In this document: piece after piece, positions 7,448 through 15,915 of the stretch
Layout: every line of letters starts with the position of its first letter
Numbering within the stretch: position 1 is the stretch's first letter
Source: CAYLPU01 sp964385635
GTDB taxonomy: Bacteria; Chloroflexota; Anaerolineae; B4-G1
Direction: 5' to 3'
DNA: 51,684 nucleotides
Assembly: GCA_964385635.1 (NCBI GenBank)
Contig: CAYLPU010000026.1
Span: 1-51,684, forward strand
The notes under the pieces: generated by a model
Told to the model about the DNA's origin: nothing
The model's input: the letters and a program-made list of their open reading frames with translations, nothing else
Databases searched by the model: none
Program-made: the position numbers and the translations under genes

Positions 7448-10400
7448 TCCGCAAAGCACTGCCCGACCTGTGCATCCTCATCCTGTTGCTATTGTTGCCC
7501 CTCCTGCTGTTTGCGCCGGTAGCCCTGGGGTCCAAGACGCTGCTGCCGGCCGACAGTCTCTTCCTGTTCGAACCCTACCGGGCGGCAGCCGCCGACGGCT
7601 CGGCTGGGCTCGCCGAAGTCCTGGGGGTAGCATTTCCCCACAATCACCTGGTCGCCGATCTAATCCTGGAGAATTACGCCTGGAAGCGTTTTCTCGTGGA
7701 GGCGATCCACAACCTCGAGTTGCCGCTTTGGGACCCCTACATCTTCGCCGGTCACCCCTTCCTGGCCAACGGACAGCACTCGGCACTTTATCCCCTCAGT
7801 ATCATTTTTTACGTTTTGCCATTGTGGCGTGCTTATGGGGTCTTCGCCTGGCTCCAATTGGGCTTGGCCGGGATATTCACATATCTCTTCGTTCGCGTGC
7901 TAGGAATTCGCCGGCTGGGTGGATTGATCGCTGGGGTCACCTTCCAGTTCAGCGGATTCATGGTCGTGTCGTCGGTTGCACATCCGATGGTCATCGCGGG
8001 GGCATCGTGGTTGCCGTTCATCCTGGCGATGGTCGAGTTGGTCGTGCAGCAGCGACCGGCGTTGGGGCGGCGGCCGGCGACGCTGCCCTGGACGCTCCTG
8101 GGGGCGCTGGGCCTGGGCTGCCAGATGTTGGCCGGTCATGCCGAGAACACGTACTTCGTTCTGTTGATCACCGGGGCCTATGCGCTGTGGCGACTCATAA
8201 ACCGACCAACTAACAAGCGAGGGTTGGTCAGTTGGCTGGTTGACTGCCGTCGCCCCGCCTCCTGGCTCGTCGTGATGTTGGTGCTGGGCTTGGCGCTGGG
8301 CGCGGTGCAGTTTGTGCCACTGGTCGAAGTAGTCTCCAGCAGTTTCCGCGGTGGAGAAGCGGCGCCGAGTCTCCAGCAAGTGCTGGGGTGGGCCTACCCC
8401 CCCCGGCGGTTGATCACCTTCGGCATCCCCAATTTCTTCGGTAACCCGGCCCACCACGGTTACTTTGACCTTTTCACCCGGCGCTGGACCGCCGCGCTGG
8501 CGTTCCCCGACGGACAGTACGTTTACTGGGGTCAGAAGAACTACGTCGAGGGTGGGGCGTATGTGGGTTTATTGCCGCTGTTCCTGGCCCTCATCGCCGT
8601 ACTGTGGTGGCTCGCACCCTACGCTTCACGTTTCACGTCTCACGTTTCACGTCTCACGTTTCACGCTTCACGCACCGCGCATCACGCTATTCCTTTCTTT
8701 ACCCTCCTGTCCCTCTTCTCCCTGGGCTGTATCTTCGGCACACTGCTCTATGCTCTCGTCTATGCGTTGCCGGGGCTCGAACAGTCCCATTCGCCCTTCC
8801 GCTGGGTTTTTCCACTCTCGCTCTCGGTGGCGGTGCTGGCTGGGTTTGGGGTGGAAGTGCTCGTCGAAAGCCGGAAGCGGTTGCTGAACGAGGGAGCAGG
8901 AGACAGGAAGCAAGGCCTGTTTCGCAATTCCCGGTCTCGAATCTGTAACCTGCTCCTGCTCGGCACTCCCTTCTCATTGGTAACCCTGTTCGCTGCGCTG
9001 GCCTTCTGGGGCGGGCTTGCTACCCTGGCCGGTCTGGCCCTCAGCCGGGTTTTCTTTGCGCAGATCGAACCGCTGGTTGGGCAGGTATTCCAGTCGTTGG
9101 CGCTGGCTCCCACTGCCTTCTCCGATCATCGCGCCTTCTACTCCTACGAGGCCAGGTGGGTGGCGCTCTTCGGCCTGCTGCTGACGGGGACCGGCATCGT
9201 CTTGCGCGTGAGCCGCTGCCCAATCTTTATCCGCCGCCGGCCGGTGTGGGAGTCCCTGGCGGTAGGGTTGCTGGTATTGGACTTCGTCACCTTTGGCGCA
9301 GGTTTCAATCCCGCCGTGGACCCGGCCCTGCTGGACTACACCCCGCCGGTGGTCGAATTCCTGCGGCAGGACACCTCCCTCTGGCGCTACGCCACCTTCA
9401 CGCCACCTGGCACCACCAAGACGATGAACGCCAACGTAGGGATGTTCTACGGCCTGCAGACGGTGAATGGCTACGACTCGCTCTTCACCCGCCAGTATGC
9501 CGACTACATGGCGCTCATTGAGGAGCAGGACGAACTCCAGTACAACCGCATTGCCTCTTTCAGCGAGTGGTCGAGCCTCGATAGTCCGCTCACCGACCTA
9601 CTTGGCGTCAAGTACGTCATCACTGAGGTGGAGATCCCCAACCCGGCCAAGTATCGGTTGGTCTACCAGGACGAGGCGGTGCGGGTGTACGAGAATCTGG
9701 CAGTGATACCCCGCGCCTTCATTCTTCCTGCCTCCGCTACCGTCGTCGCCGACGACGTGGCCGAGGCCCTGCGTGCCTACGATCCTCGCCACTTTGTCAT
9801 CGTCGAAGCCCGTGATTCTGATTCGCAACTTGCGACTTACGGTTCGCAACCTGTTTTCCACAATCCGCAACCCGCGATCTGCGATCCGCAATCTTCCAAT
9901 GAGGTGTTTGTAGACGCGGTCGTGTCTGAGCCAAGTTGGCTCGTGTTGGCGGACTCCTTCTTCCCCGGCTGGAATGGTTTCGTGCGGCCACGGGGGGCTG
10001 GCGAAGAGGAGGAGCAGCAGGTCGAGATCTATCGCGTGGACGGCAACTTCCGGGGCGTTCTGCTTTCGCCGGGCGCGTGGACGGTGCGCTTCAAGTACAG
10101 CCCTGACAGCGTAAAGATAGGCGCGTTCATCACCTTCATTGCTGGAATGCTGGTGCTCTTCCTGACCGGGCTCTACCTGTGGCGCTTCTTCTACCGCGAG
10201 GAGGACGATGTCAGCACCGTCCGGCGGGTGGCGAAGAACTCCATCGCGCCTATCATCCTCAACCTGTTCAACCGGACTATTGATTTGGCTTTCGCCGCGT
10301 TGATGGCCCGCATCCTGGGGCCGGTGGGGAACGGTCGGTACTACACTGCCGTAATCATCTATGGATGGTTCGACATCATCGCCAACTTCGGCCTGGACAT

Positions 10401-11688
10401 GTACCTGATGCGCGAGGTAGCCCGCGACCGTGCCAACGCGCGGCGACTCTTTGTCAATACGACGATCTTGCGATTATTGCTCTTCGTGGTGGTGGTGCCA
10501 GCGATGGGTGGTTTCCTGGTCGGGCGGCAGGCATTGGGCAAGCCGCTGGCGATTGAGACGGTGTGGGCGGTCGCGCTGCTCTACGTCGGGTTGCTGCCGG
10601 GCACCGTGGCCAACAGCCTGACGGCGCTCTTCCGAGGCTGCGAGAAAAACGAATACCCCGCTGCCGTCCAGACCGTGACCACCATCGTCAAGGTCACGCT
10701 ACAGGTGCTAGCACTGGTAGGCGGGCTGGGCATCGTTGGGCTGGCGGGGGCCTCTATCCTGACCAACGTGGCGACGCTGGCGATCCTGGCACTGCTGGCG
10801 CGGCGGCTGATCTGGGCCGGGCTGCCGCGGGTGCGGGTACGTGTCGTGTGGCACTTGCAACGCACGATGCTGTCCGAAAGTTGGCCGCTGATGGCCTCTC
10901 TGCTGTTGCAGGCGCTCTTCACCGGCATCAACGGGGTACTTCTACAGTTCCTGCAAGGCGATGCAGTGGTGGGCTGGTACGACGCTGCGCGCAAATGGCT
11001 GGACGCGCTCAACATCATTCCCTCCGTCTTCACCTTCGCCGTCTTCCCGGTGATGTCGCGCCAGGCTGCTCAAGACCGGTCTGGGCTGCAGCGGTCGTAC
11101 CGGTTGTCCGTAAAGATGCTGACGATAGTCGCGCTGCCGGCGGTTGTGCTCGTCACGCTGTTGGCGACGGTGCTGGTAGGTTTGCTCAGCGGAGGGAAGT
11201 TCCTGCCCCACGGCGCGGTGGTGCTGCGATTGTTGATTTGGTCCATCCTCTTCGGCTGGATCAACAGCCTGACCAACTACGTACTCATCGCGCTCAATCG
11301 TCAGCGCTACGTGCTCGTGGCCTCCGGCGCGCGCGTGGTCTTCACTATAGCGGCGAACTTGCTCTTTGTGCGGACGTTCAGTTACGTCGCGTCGGCGTGG
11401 ATCATCATCGGGGGGGAGTTACTGTTGGCGCTGCTGTTCTACGCCGACCTGCGTCGCCACCTGGGGCCAGTGGGGTGGGTGCGGACGTTGGGCCGGCCTG
11501 CGTTGGCCGGGCTGGCGATGGGTGCGGTGGCCTGGGCGGTGGCGGCTTACAGCCTCCCGCTGGCGCTCCTGGTCGGCCTGGTTGTCTACCCGGCGGCGCT
11601 GCTGCTCCTGCGCGTCCTAACCCCGGAGGAGTGGAAGGTGTTGGCGCCGCTGCTGCCGGCGCGGTTGCGCAAAGTGGTGCTGGCCTAG
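7444..11688 (+). CDS. YfhO-like membrane protein fused to a Wzx/MurJ-type flippase
   Basis: 1,414 residues, with the ATG overlapping the upstream stop. Residues 1 to about 920 look like a YfhO-type membrane protein (GT-C-like, many membrane helices; LLPADSLFLFEPYR, LPLWDPYIFAGHP and a large extracytoplasmic domain). From about 925 to the end is a complete polysaccharide-flippase-type module of about 14 helices (SIAPIILNLFNRTIDLAFAALMARILGP, GLDMYLMREVARD). Together these suggest lipid-linked sugar transfer and flipping in one polypeptide, paired with the upstream polyprenol-phosphate transferase. Low-complexity repeats are inserted in frame at 8625-8680 and 9814-9897. An unrecognised start within this length was not seen, so the fusion appears real, although two genes joined by a lost stop cannot be excluded. 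Confidence 0.8.
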   Translation: MIRKALPDLCILILLLLLPLLLFAPVALGSKTLLPADSLFLFEPYRAAAADGSAGLAEVLGVAFPHNHLVADLILENYAWKRFLVEAIHNLELPLWDPYIFAGHPFLANGQHSALYPLSIIFYVLPLWRAYGVFAWLQLGLAGIFTYLFVRVLGIRRLGGLIAGVTFQFSGFMVVSSVAHPMVIAGASWLPFILAMVELVVQQRPALGRRPATLPWTLLGALGLGCQMLAGHAENTYFVLLITGAYALWRLINRPTNKRGLVSWLVDCRRPASWLVVMLVLGLALGAVQFVPLVEVVSSSFRGGEAAPSLQQVLGWAYPPRRLITFGIPNFFGNPAHHGYFDLFTRRWTAALAFPDGQYVYWGQKNYVEGGAYVGLLPLFLALIAVLWWLAPYASRFTSHVSRLTFHASRTAHHAIPFFTLLSLFSLGCIFGTLLYALVYALPGLEQSHSPFRWVFPLSLSVAVLAGFGVEVLVESRKRLLNEGAGDRKQGLFRNSRSRICNLLLLGTPFSLVTLFAALAFWGGLATLAGLALSRVFFAQIEPLVGQVFQSLALAPTAFSDHRAFYSYEARWVALFGLLLTGTGIVLRVSRCPIFIRRRPVWESLAVGLLVLDFVTFGAGFNPAVDPALLDYTPPVVEFLRQDTSLWRYATFTPPGTTKTMNANVGMFYGLQTVNGYDSLFTRQYADYMALIEEQDELQYNRIASFSEWSSLDSPLTDLLGVKYVITEVEIPNPAKYRLVYQDEAVRVYENLAVIPRAFILPASATVVADDVAEALRAYDPRHFVIVEARDSDSQLATYGSQPVFHNPQPAICDPQSSNEVFVDAVVSEPSWLVLADSFFPGWNGFVRPRGAGEEEEQQVEIYRVDGNFRGVLLSPGAWTVRFKYSPDSVKIGAFITFIAGMLVLFLTGLYLWRFFYREEDDVSTVRRVAKNSIAPIILNLFNRTIDLAFAALMARILGPVGNGRYYTAVIIYGWFDIIANFGLDMYLMREVARDRANARRLFVNTTILRLLLFVVVVPAMGGFLVGRQALGKPLAIETVWAVALLYVGLLPGTVANSLTALFRGCEKNEYPAAVQTVTTIVKVTLQVLALVGGLGIVGLAGASILTNVATLAILALLARRLIWAGLPRVRVRVVWHLQRTMLSESWPLMASLLLQALFTGINGVLLQFLQGDAVVGWYDAARKWLDALNIIPSVFTFAVFPVMSRQAAQDRSGLQRSYRLSVKMLTIVALPAVVLVTLLATVLVGLLSGGKFLPHGAVVLRLLIWSILFGWINSLTNYVLIALNRQRYVLVASGARVVFTIAANLLFVRTFSYVASAWIIIGGELLLALLFYADLRRHLGPVGWVRTLGRPALAGLAMGAVAWAVAAYSLPLALLVGLVVYPAALLLLRVLTPEEWKVLAPLLPARLRKVVLA
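8625..8680. repeat. Degenerate TCACGTTTCACGTC tandem repeat, intragenic
   Basis: About seven imperfect units of TCACGTTT/TCACGTC in the YfhO part, encoding the atypical stretch SRFTSHVSRLTFHASR. Related strings occur outside genes at 25889-25915 and 45424-45446. Confidence 0.6.
9814..9897. repeat. Degenerate ATTCGCAA/ATCCGCAA repeat, intragenic
   Basis: Imperfect units of about 10-14 bases (TTCGCAACTTGC, TTCGCAACCTG, ATCCGCAACCCG, ATCCGCAATC) interrupt the extracytoplasmic domain in frame, encoding a Gln/Pro/Ser-rich segment unlike its surroundings. Confidence 0.55.
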
Positions 11689-11721
11689 TACTCACACCTT
11701 GCACCCTATACTCTCCGTTTC

Positions 11722-11803
11722 CCTGCACGTCCTCACGCCGGAGGAGTGGGAGATGTTGTCGGCGCTGCTGCCGGCACGGTTGTGCAAAATGCTGGTATCC
11801 CTA
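11722..11803 (+). pseudogene. Duplicated remnant of the flippase 3' end
   Basis: This stretch repeats, with divergence, the last 27 codons of the preceding gene: VLTPEEWEMLSALLPARLCKML against VLTPEEWKVLAPLLPARLRKVV (11606-11686). It has no start or body of its own. Either a tandem relative was deleted, or the tail was duplicated. The bases from 11804 to 11890 are unexplained and no gene is evident. Confidence 0.6.
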
Positions 11804-11890
11804 CGGCTCCGCTCGCTCCACCTCCGCCACCCGGTCGGAATCCCGGTCGTAGGAGTAAACCTCCGCGTAGCCCCGTTATACCAGGTCACC

Positions 11891-11919
11891 TTGTCACCCC
11901 GTCCATTCTGCGGTACAAT
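11891..11919 (+). promoter_or_regulatory. Promoter of asnS
   Basis: TTGTCA (11891-11896), exactly 17 bases, then TACAAT (11914-11919). The asnS ATG follows 32 bases later with AGGAGAGG in between. Confidence 0.65.
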
Positions 11920-11951
11920 CTTCCCCAAGCACCAGGAGAGGAGAATCTGCT

Positions 11952-13289
11952 ATGCCCGAGACAATCCGCATCCAGGACATCGCTCAGCACGTGGGAGAGG
12001 AAGTCACGTTCCAGGGGTGGCTCCATAACCGCACCGACAAGGGAAGACTCCAGTTCCTCCAGGTGCGGGATGGCACCGGCTTCGCCCAGTGCGTCGTCTT
12101 CCAGAAAGAGGTCAGCCCGGAGGTATTCGAGGCGACCCAGAGCCTGACTCAGGAGTCGTCCTTCATCGTCACCGGCACCGTCCGCCAGGACGACCGCGCC
12201 CTGGGCATCCCCGGCGGTTACGAACTGGGCGTCGCCAGCCTGCAGGTGCTGCAGATCGCTCAGGATTACCCCATCCAGCCCAAGGAGCACGGGGTCGAGT
12301 TTCTGATGGACCATCGTCACCTGTGGATCCGTTCGCAGCGACAATGGGCCGTGCTGCGGGTGCGGGCCACCGTCATCCGCGCCATCCGCGACTGGCTCGA
12401 CGACCACGGCTTCGTCAACCTGGACACGCCCATCTTGACCCCGGCTGCCTGCGAGGGCACGACCACTCTCTTTGAGACCGATTACTTCGGTGAGACAGCC
12501 TATCTGGCCCAGTCGGGGCAACTATACAACGAGGCGGACATCTACTCCTTTGGCCGCGTCTACTGCTTCGGTCCCACCTTCCGTGCTGAGAAGTCCAAGA
12601 CTCGCCGTCACCTGACCGAGTTCTGGATGGTGGAGCCGGAGGCCACCTTTTGCGATCTGGATCAGATGATGGAGATTGGGGAACAGTTCATCTCATATAT
12701 TGTCCAGACCTGCCTGCGCGAGCGAGCGCAGGAGTTGGCATTGCTGGGACGGGACATCAGCCATTTGGAGAAGGTAGTGCCACCTTTCCCTCGTATTTCC
12801 TACGACGAGGCGCTGGAGATGCTGGCGGAGATCCGGGAGCAGACGGATGACGAGGAACTCAAAAGCCTTCTGGAGATCGAGTGGGGGGCCGACCTCGGCT
12901 CACCTCACGAGACGGAACTGACCAAGCGGTTCGACAAACCAGTCTTCGTATATGGCTACCCGACCTATGCCAAAGCGTTCTACATGGAGCCCTGGCCTGG
13001 CCGTCCGGAGGTCTCCAAGAGCGCAGACCTGCTGGCGCCGGAGGGGTATGGGGAGATTATCGGCGGCTCGGAGCGTATCTCCGACCCCGACCTGTTGCTC
13101 GAGCGTCTCAAGGAATGGGGCCTGCCCCGCGAGGCCTTCGAATGGTACATTGACCTGCGACAGTATGGCTCCGTCCCCCACTCCGGCTTTGGGTTGGGGG
13201 TCGAGCGGACCGTGACCTGGGTCTGCGGCCTGGATCATCTGAGGGAGACGATTCCCTTCCCTCGTATGCTGAAGCGTATATATCCATAG
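11952..13289 (+). CDS. asnS: Asparaginyl-tRNA synthetase
   Basis: 445 residues, class IIb aminoacyl-tRNA synthetase that charges tRNA-Asn. The N-terminal OB-fold anticodon-binding domain (about 15-100; VTFQGWLHNRTDKGRLQFLQVRDGTG) is followed by the catalytic core: motif 2 in FGPTFRAEKSKTRRHLTEFWMVEPE, and motif 3 in SGFGLGVERTV. EFWMVEPE and the short insert length favour AsnRS over AspRS. Length is as expected for bacterial AsnRS. It has its own promoter upstream. Confidence 0.93.
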   Translation: MPETIRIQDIAQHVGEEVTFQGWLHNRTDKGRLQFLQVRDGTGFAQCVVFQKEVSPEVFEATQSLTQESSFIVTGTVRQDDRALGIPGGYELGVASLQVLQIAQDYPIQPKEHGVEFLMDHRHLWIRSQRQWAVLRVRATVIRAIRDWLDDHGFVNLDTPILTPAACEGTTTLFETDYFGETAYLAQSGQLYNEADIYSFGRVYCFGPTFRAEKSKTRRHLTEFWMVEPEATFCDLDQMMEIGEQFISYIVQTCLRERAQELALLGRDISHLEKVVPPFPRISYDEALEMLAEIREQTDDEELKSLLEIEWGADLGSPHETELTKRFDKPVFVYGYPTYAKAFYMEPWPGRPEVSKSADLLAPEGYGEIIGGSERISDPDLLLERLKEWGLPREAFEWYIDLRQYGSVPHSGFGLGVERTVTWVCGLDHLRETIPFPRMLKRIYP

Positions 13290-13335
13290 TATGTAGTGCG
13301 TGACTGTAATCCGTAATAGATGATAGGAGGAGATA

Positions 13336-13500
13336 ATGCGAACAGAGAGCGATCGGAAGCGAATCCGACGGCAGACCCGCAAGCGGAAGTTGCGCTATCT
13401 GCGTGAGCGGTTGGCGCAGGCAACCAGCCTCGCCGAGCGCCAGAAGTTGATCGCGAAGATTCGCCGTGTCAGTCCCACCGCGCCTGTGTCGGAGGGGTAA
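13336..13500 (+). CDS. Small highly basic protein, 54 residues
   Basis: An ATG follows TAGGAGGAGATA, an excellent ribosome site. The product is 54 residues with about 17 Arg/Lys, mostly in the first 45 residues (KRIRRQTRKRKLRYLRERL), predicted as one or two amphipathic helices ending in a short Pro/Ser tail. No family was recognised; an RNA- or ribosome-associated role is possible from charge alone. It lies 46 bases after asnS, probably in the same transcript. Good start context and coding-like codon use support it as a real gene. Confidence 0.6.
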   Translation: MRTESDRKRIRRQTRKRKLRYLRERLAQATSLAERQKLIAKIRRVSPTAPVSEG

Positions 13501-13810
13501 CAATCTTGGTTGGTTGACAGACTCTCGCAGTTACCTCTGCTGGTTGGTGGAGATCGTGGAACTGCGCGACCTCAACGACATGCGAATTGACGTCTTGGTG
13601 GCTGTGCCTACCCGCGCGGTGGGGTAGCCGCTCCTGTGGGTTCGGCGTACAGAGCGAAAGGGGGTGAGAATCGGGGATCAAGGTGTGTTTTTCGGTGGTA
13701 AGGCCGCGATCATCGCGCATTTTGCAGATCACTGAATCTGGCCTCCATTCATGTGCCTCTGGCGGTCTTCATCAAGATGTTGGTGTCACCAGATTGAAAG
13801 GAGAAGGCAA
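13501..13810. other. Intergenic region before the acetoin operon
   Basis: About 310 bases with no recognisable gene. Reading forward, a short fragment with ELRDLND-MRIDVLVAVP-like coding appearance (about 13550-13625) ends at a stop and has no start; it may be debris. AAAGGAG at 13798 serves the next gene. No clear sigma70 or sigma54 promoter was found, though the operon should have one here. Confidence 0.4.
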
Positions 13811-14608
13811 ATGGATCTAGGTTTGAAAGGAAAGGTAGCACTGATTACCGGGGGCAGCCGGGGCATCGGCAAAGCCTCCGCGTTGGCGCTGGCTGAGGAG
13901 GGATGCAACGTAGCTATCTGCGCCCGGGGCAAGGAGGCCCTGGATGAAGCGGCCGAAGAGATCGGCGCGAAGGGAGTGGAGGTCCTCGTTATCCAGGCCG
14001 ACGTCACCAGGCCGGAGGACATTGAGAACTTCGTGGCCCAGGCCGCCGAGAAGTTCGGGCGTATTGACATCCTGGTCAACAATGCCGGCACAGGCCGGCT
14101 GAGCGACCTGATGGAGCTTCCCGAAGAGGAGTTCCGCTACAATATGGACCTGATGCTCTTTGGCCTGATCCGCTGTTCCAAAGCGGTCGTCCCTCACATG
14201 CGGGAAGGGAAATGGGGGCGGATCATCAACATCTCCTCGATCTTTGGCAAGCAGCCGGGTGGCCTGGTGGACTATGACAGCATCAAAGCAGCGGTGATCA
14301 TGTTCACCAAGGACCTGGCCAATTACCTGGCCAAAGACAACATCCTGGTCAACGCTGTCTGCCCTGGGCCGACCAGGACGTTCCTCTGGGAAGGTCCCGG
14401 CCAACTGGGAGACCAACTGGGGGGGATGCTGGGCAAGTCGTGCCAGGAGGCCATCACCTGGTTCGCCGAGCAGAACATTCCTCTGGGACACCATGGCGAT
14501 CCCGATGACATCGCCAACATGGTAGCCTTCCTGGCCTCGGAGAAGGCTGGCTTCATCACCGGGCAGGCCATCAACGTGGATGGGGGCATGGTGAAGGTAT
14601 GCGTCTAG
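13811..14608 (+). CDS. Short-chain dehydrogenase/reductase (SDR)
   Basis: 265 residues. NAD(P)-binding TGGSRGIG motif near the N-terminus, NNAG strand, and the catalytic Ser...Tyr-x-x-x-Lys set in NISSIFG and YDSIKAA; C-terminal GQAINVDGG is standard for FabG-like SDRs. The ATG at 13811 with AAAGGAG is preferred to the longer frame. It is the first gene of the acetoin dehydrogenase cluster, so a diacetyl/acetoin/butanediol-type dehydrogenase role is plausible, but the sequence alone only supports SDR. Confidence 0.85.
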   Translation: MDLGLKGKVALITGGSRGIGKASALALAEEGCNVAICARGKEALDEAAEEIGAKGVEVLVIQADVTRPEDIENFVAQAAEKFGRIDILVNNAGTGRLSDLMELPEEEFRYNMDLMLFGLIRCSKAVVPHMREGKWGRIINISSIFGKQPGGLVDYDSIKAAVIMFTKDLANYLAKDNILVNAVCPGPTRTFLWEGPGQLGDQLGGMLGKSCQEAITWFAEQNIPLGHHGDPDDIANMVAFLASEKAGFITGQAINVDGGMVKVCV

Positions 14609-14617
14609 CCCCCGGCG

Positions 14618-14659
14618 GTACCTGGCAGGCGCGGTGGCTTCCCCCCACCTGCCAGGTAC
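14618..14659. repeat. 12-bp perfect inverted repeat
   Basis: GTACCTGGCAGG (14618-14629) and CCTGCCAGGTAC (14648-14659) around an 18-base loop, directly after the SDR stop. It could attenuate transcription between the SDR and acoA, but there is no T-run, so it may simply be a dispersed repeat. Confidence 0.55.
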
Positions 14660-14711
14660 TCTGGTTGGCATCGTTTCAGCTTCATGTTTGTCGGGAAAGC
14701 TCAAAATGTGG

Positions 14712-14891
14712 GTGGCACGGTCAGGAGACCGGCCACAGTGGAAGTGCGAAAGGAGGGATGATATAGACGATCTACCTGGATGGCTGTCACGCCCCCCCCT
14801 CCACTGCGTGGGGGGCTTGAACGGGTTGTGGCAACAGCAGTAGCGCTGGGTCAACCAGCGCAAGGAGTGGCATGGTCAGGAGACCGGCCAC
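14712..14891. repeat. Two copies of a 25-bp hairpin repeat upstream of acoA
   Basis: The 25-bp unit occurs at 14712-14736 and 14867-14891, 155 bases apart and differing at one base. Each forms a hairpin: GTGGC/GCCAC outer arms and GGTC/GACC inner arms around AGGA. The copies lie in the leader between the SDR gene and acoA; the region between them (14737-14866) has a C/G-rich inverted segment but no gene. Confidence 0.6.
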
Positions 14892-14926
14892 AGCATTGGC
14901 AACCAAAACATGTAAGGAGGAATTTC

Positions 14927-15901
14927 ATGGCTGAGATTAACAAGGAACAACTCCTCTGGGCGTATGAGCGCATGAGGCTCATCCGAACATTCGAGGACAG
15001 AGTGGCCGAACTGTTTGCCGAGGGCAAACTGCCGGGCTTTGTCCACCTGTACGCTGGTGAGGAAGCAATGGGAGTGGGTGTGATTTCCCACTTGACGGAC
15101 AAGGACTATATCACCTCGACCCACCGGGGTCATGGCCACTGCATCGCCAAGGGGGTAGACGTCAACTCGATGATGGCAGAGGTGTACGGCAAGGCCACGG
15201 GCGCTTGCAAAGGTAAAGGTGGCTCGATGCATATTGCCGACGTGGACAAGGGGATGCTGGGCGCTAACGGCATCGTAGGAGCCGGCGGCCCGCTGGCCTG
15301 CGGATCGGGCCTGACGGCCAAGATCCTCGGCACCGACCAGGTGACGGTCTGCTTCTTCGGCGATGGTGCTGCCGAGCAGGGGACTATGCACGAAGCGATG
15401 AACCTGGCCAGCATCTGGAAACTGCCCGTGGTCTTCGTCTGTGAGAACAACGGCTACGCCGAGACCACGCCCTGGGGCTACCACTGCGCTGCCAAGGACA
15501 TCTCCGACCGGGCTGTGGCCTACGACATGCCTGGCGCTACGATAGATGGCGCGGACTTTTTCGCCGTTTACGAGGCCGCAGAAGTGGCCATCGAGCAGGC
15601 ACGGAAGGGTCAAGGCCCGTCCCTGGTCGAGTGCCGTGGGTTCCGCTACTACGGTCACTTCCAGGGCGACAGCATGCTCTACTTTACCGAGGAAGAAAAA
15701 GCGCGCAATCACGCCAATGACCCGATTGAGAGTTTCAAGAAGCAGGTGCTGGAGCGTGGACTCTTGTCTGAGGCAGAGATCGCAGAGATTGACGCCAAGA
15801 CGACAAAGATGGTCCAAGATGCAGTCGAGTTCGCCGAGGAGAGCCCCTGGCCCGTCCCTGAAGACGTCTTGACTACTGACGTTTACGTGAGTTACCCATA
15901 G
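14927..15901 (+). CDS. acoA: Acetoin dehydrogenase E1 alpha (TPP-dependent)
   Basis: 324 residues, alpha subunit of the TPP-dependent E1 of an acetoin/2-oxoacid dehydrogenase complex. It starts at the ATG preceded by TAAGGAGGAA; the longer upstream frame comes from the leader repeats. The TPP/Mg site is clear: FFGDGAAEQG followed by NLASIWKLPVVFVCENN. The active-site region is THRGHGHCIAKG. It cleaves acetoin and passes the acetyl group to E2-bound lipoate with acoB. Linkage to acoX and the sequence type favour acetoin over pyruvate. Fourteen bases separate it from acoB. Confidence 0.88.
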   Translation: MAEINKEQLLWAYERMRLIRTFEDRVAELFAEGKLPGFVHLYAGEEAMGVGVISHLTDKDYITSTHRGHGHCIAKGVDVNSMMAEVYGKATGACKGKGGSMHIADVDKGMLGANGIVGAGGPLACGSGLTAKILGTDQVTVCFFGDGAAEQGTMHEAMNLASIWKLPVVFVCENNGYAETTPWGYHCAAKDISDRAVAYDMPGATIDGADFFAVYEAAEVAIEQARKGQGPSLVECRGFRYYGHFQGDSMLYFTEEEKARNHANDPIESFKKQVLERGLLSEAEIAEIDAKTTKMVQDAVEFAEESPWPVPEDVLTTDVYVSYP

Positions 15902-15915
15902 GAGGTGAGAAAACG

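Noticed and set aside
10563..11852. Long open frame of 429 codons overlapping the flippase
   Set aside because: Gly/Ala/Arg-rich shadow of the real coding frame in GC-rich DNA; the in-frame flippase is clearly homologous.
11804..11890. Possible tail of a minus-strand gene (GYAEVYSYDRDSDRVAEVE)
   Set aside because: Only about 23 codons with no start or upstream body; could be a dispersed repeat or remnant, so not called.
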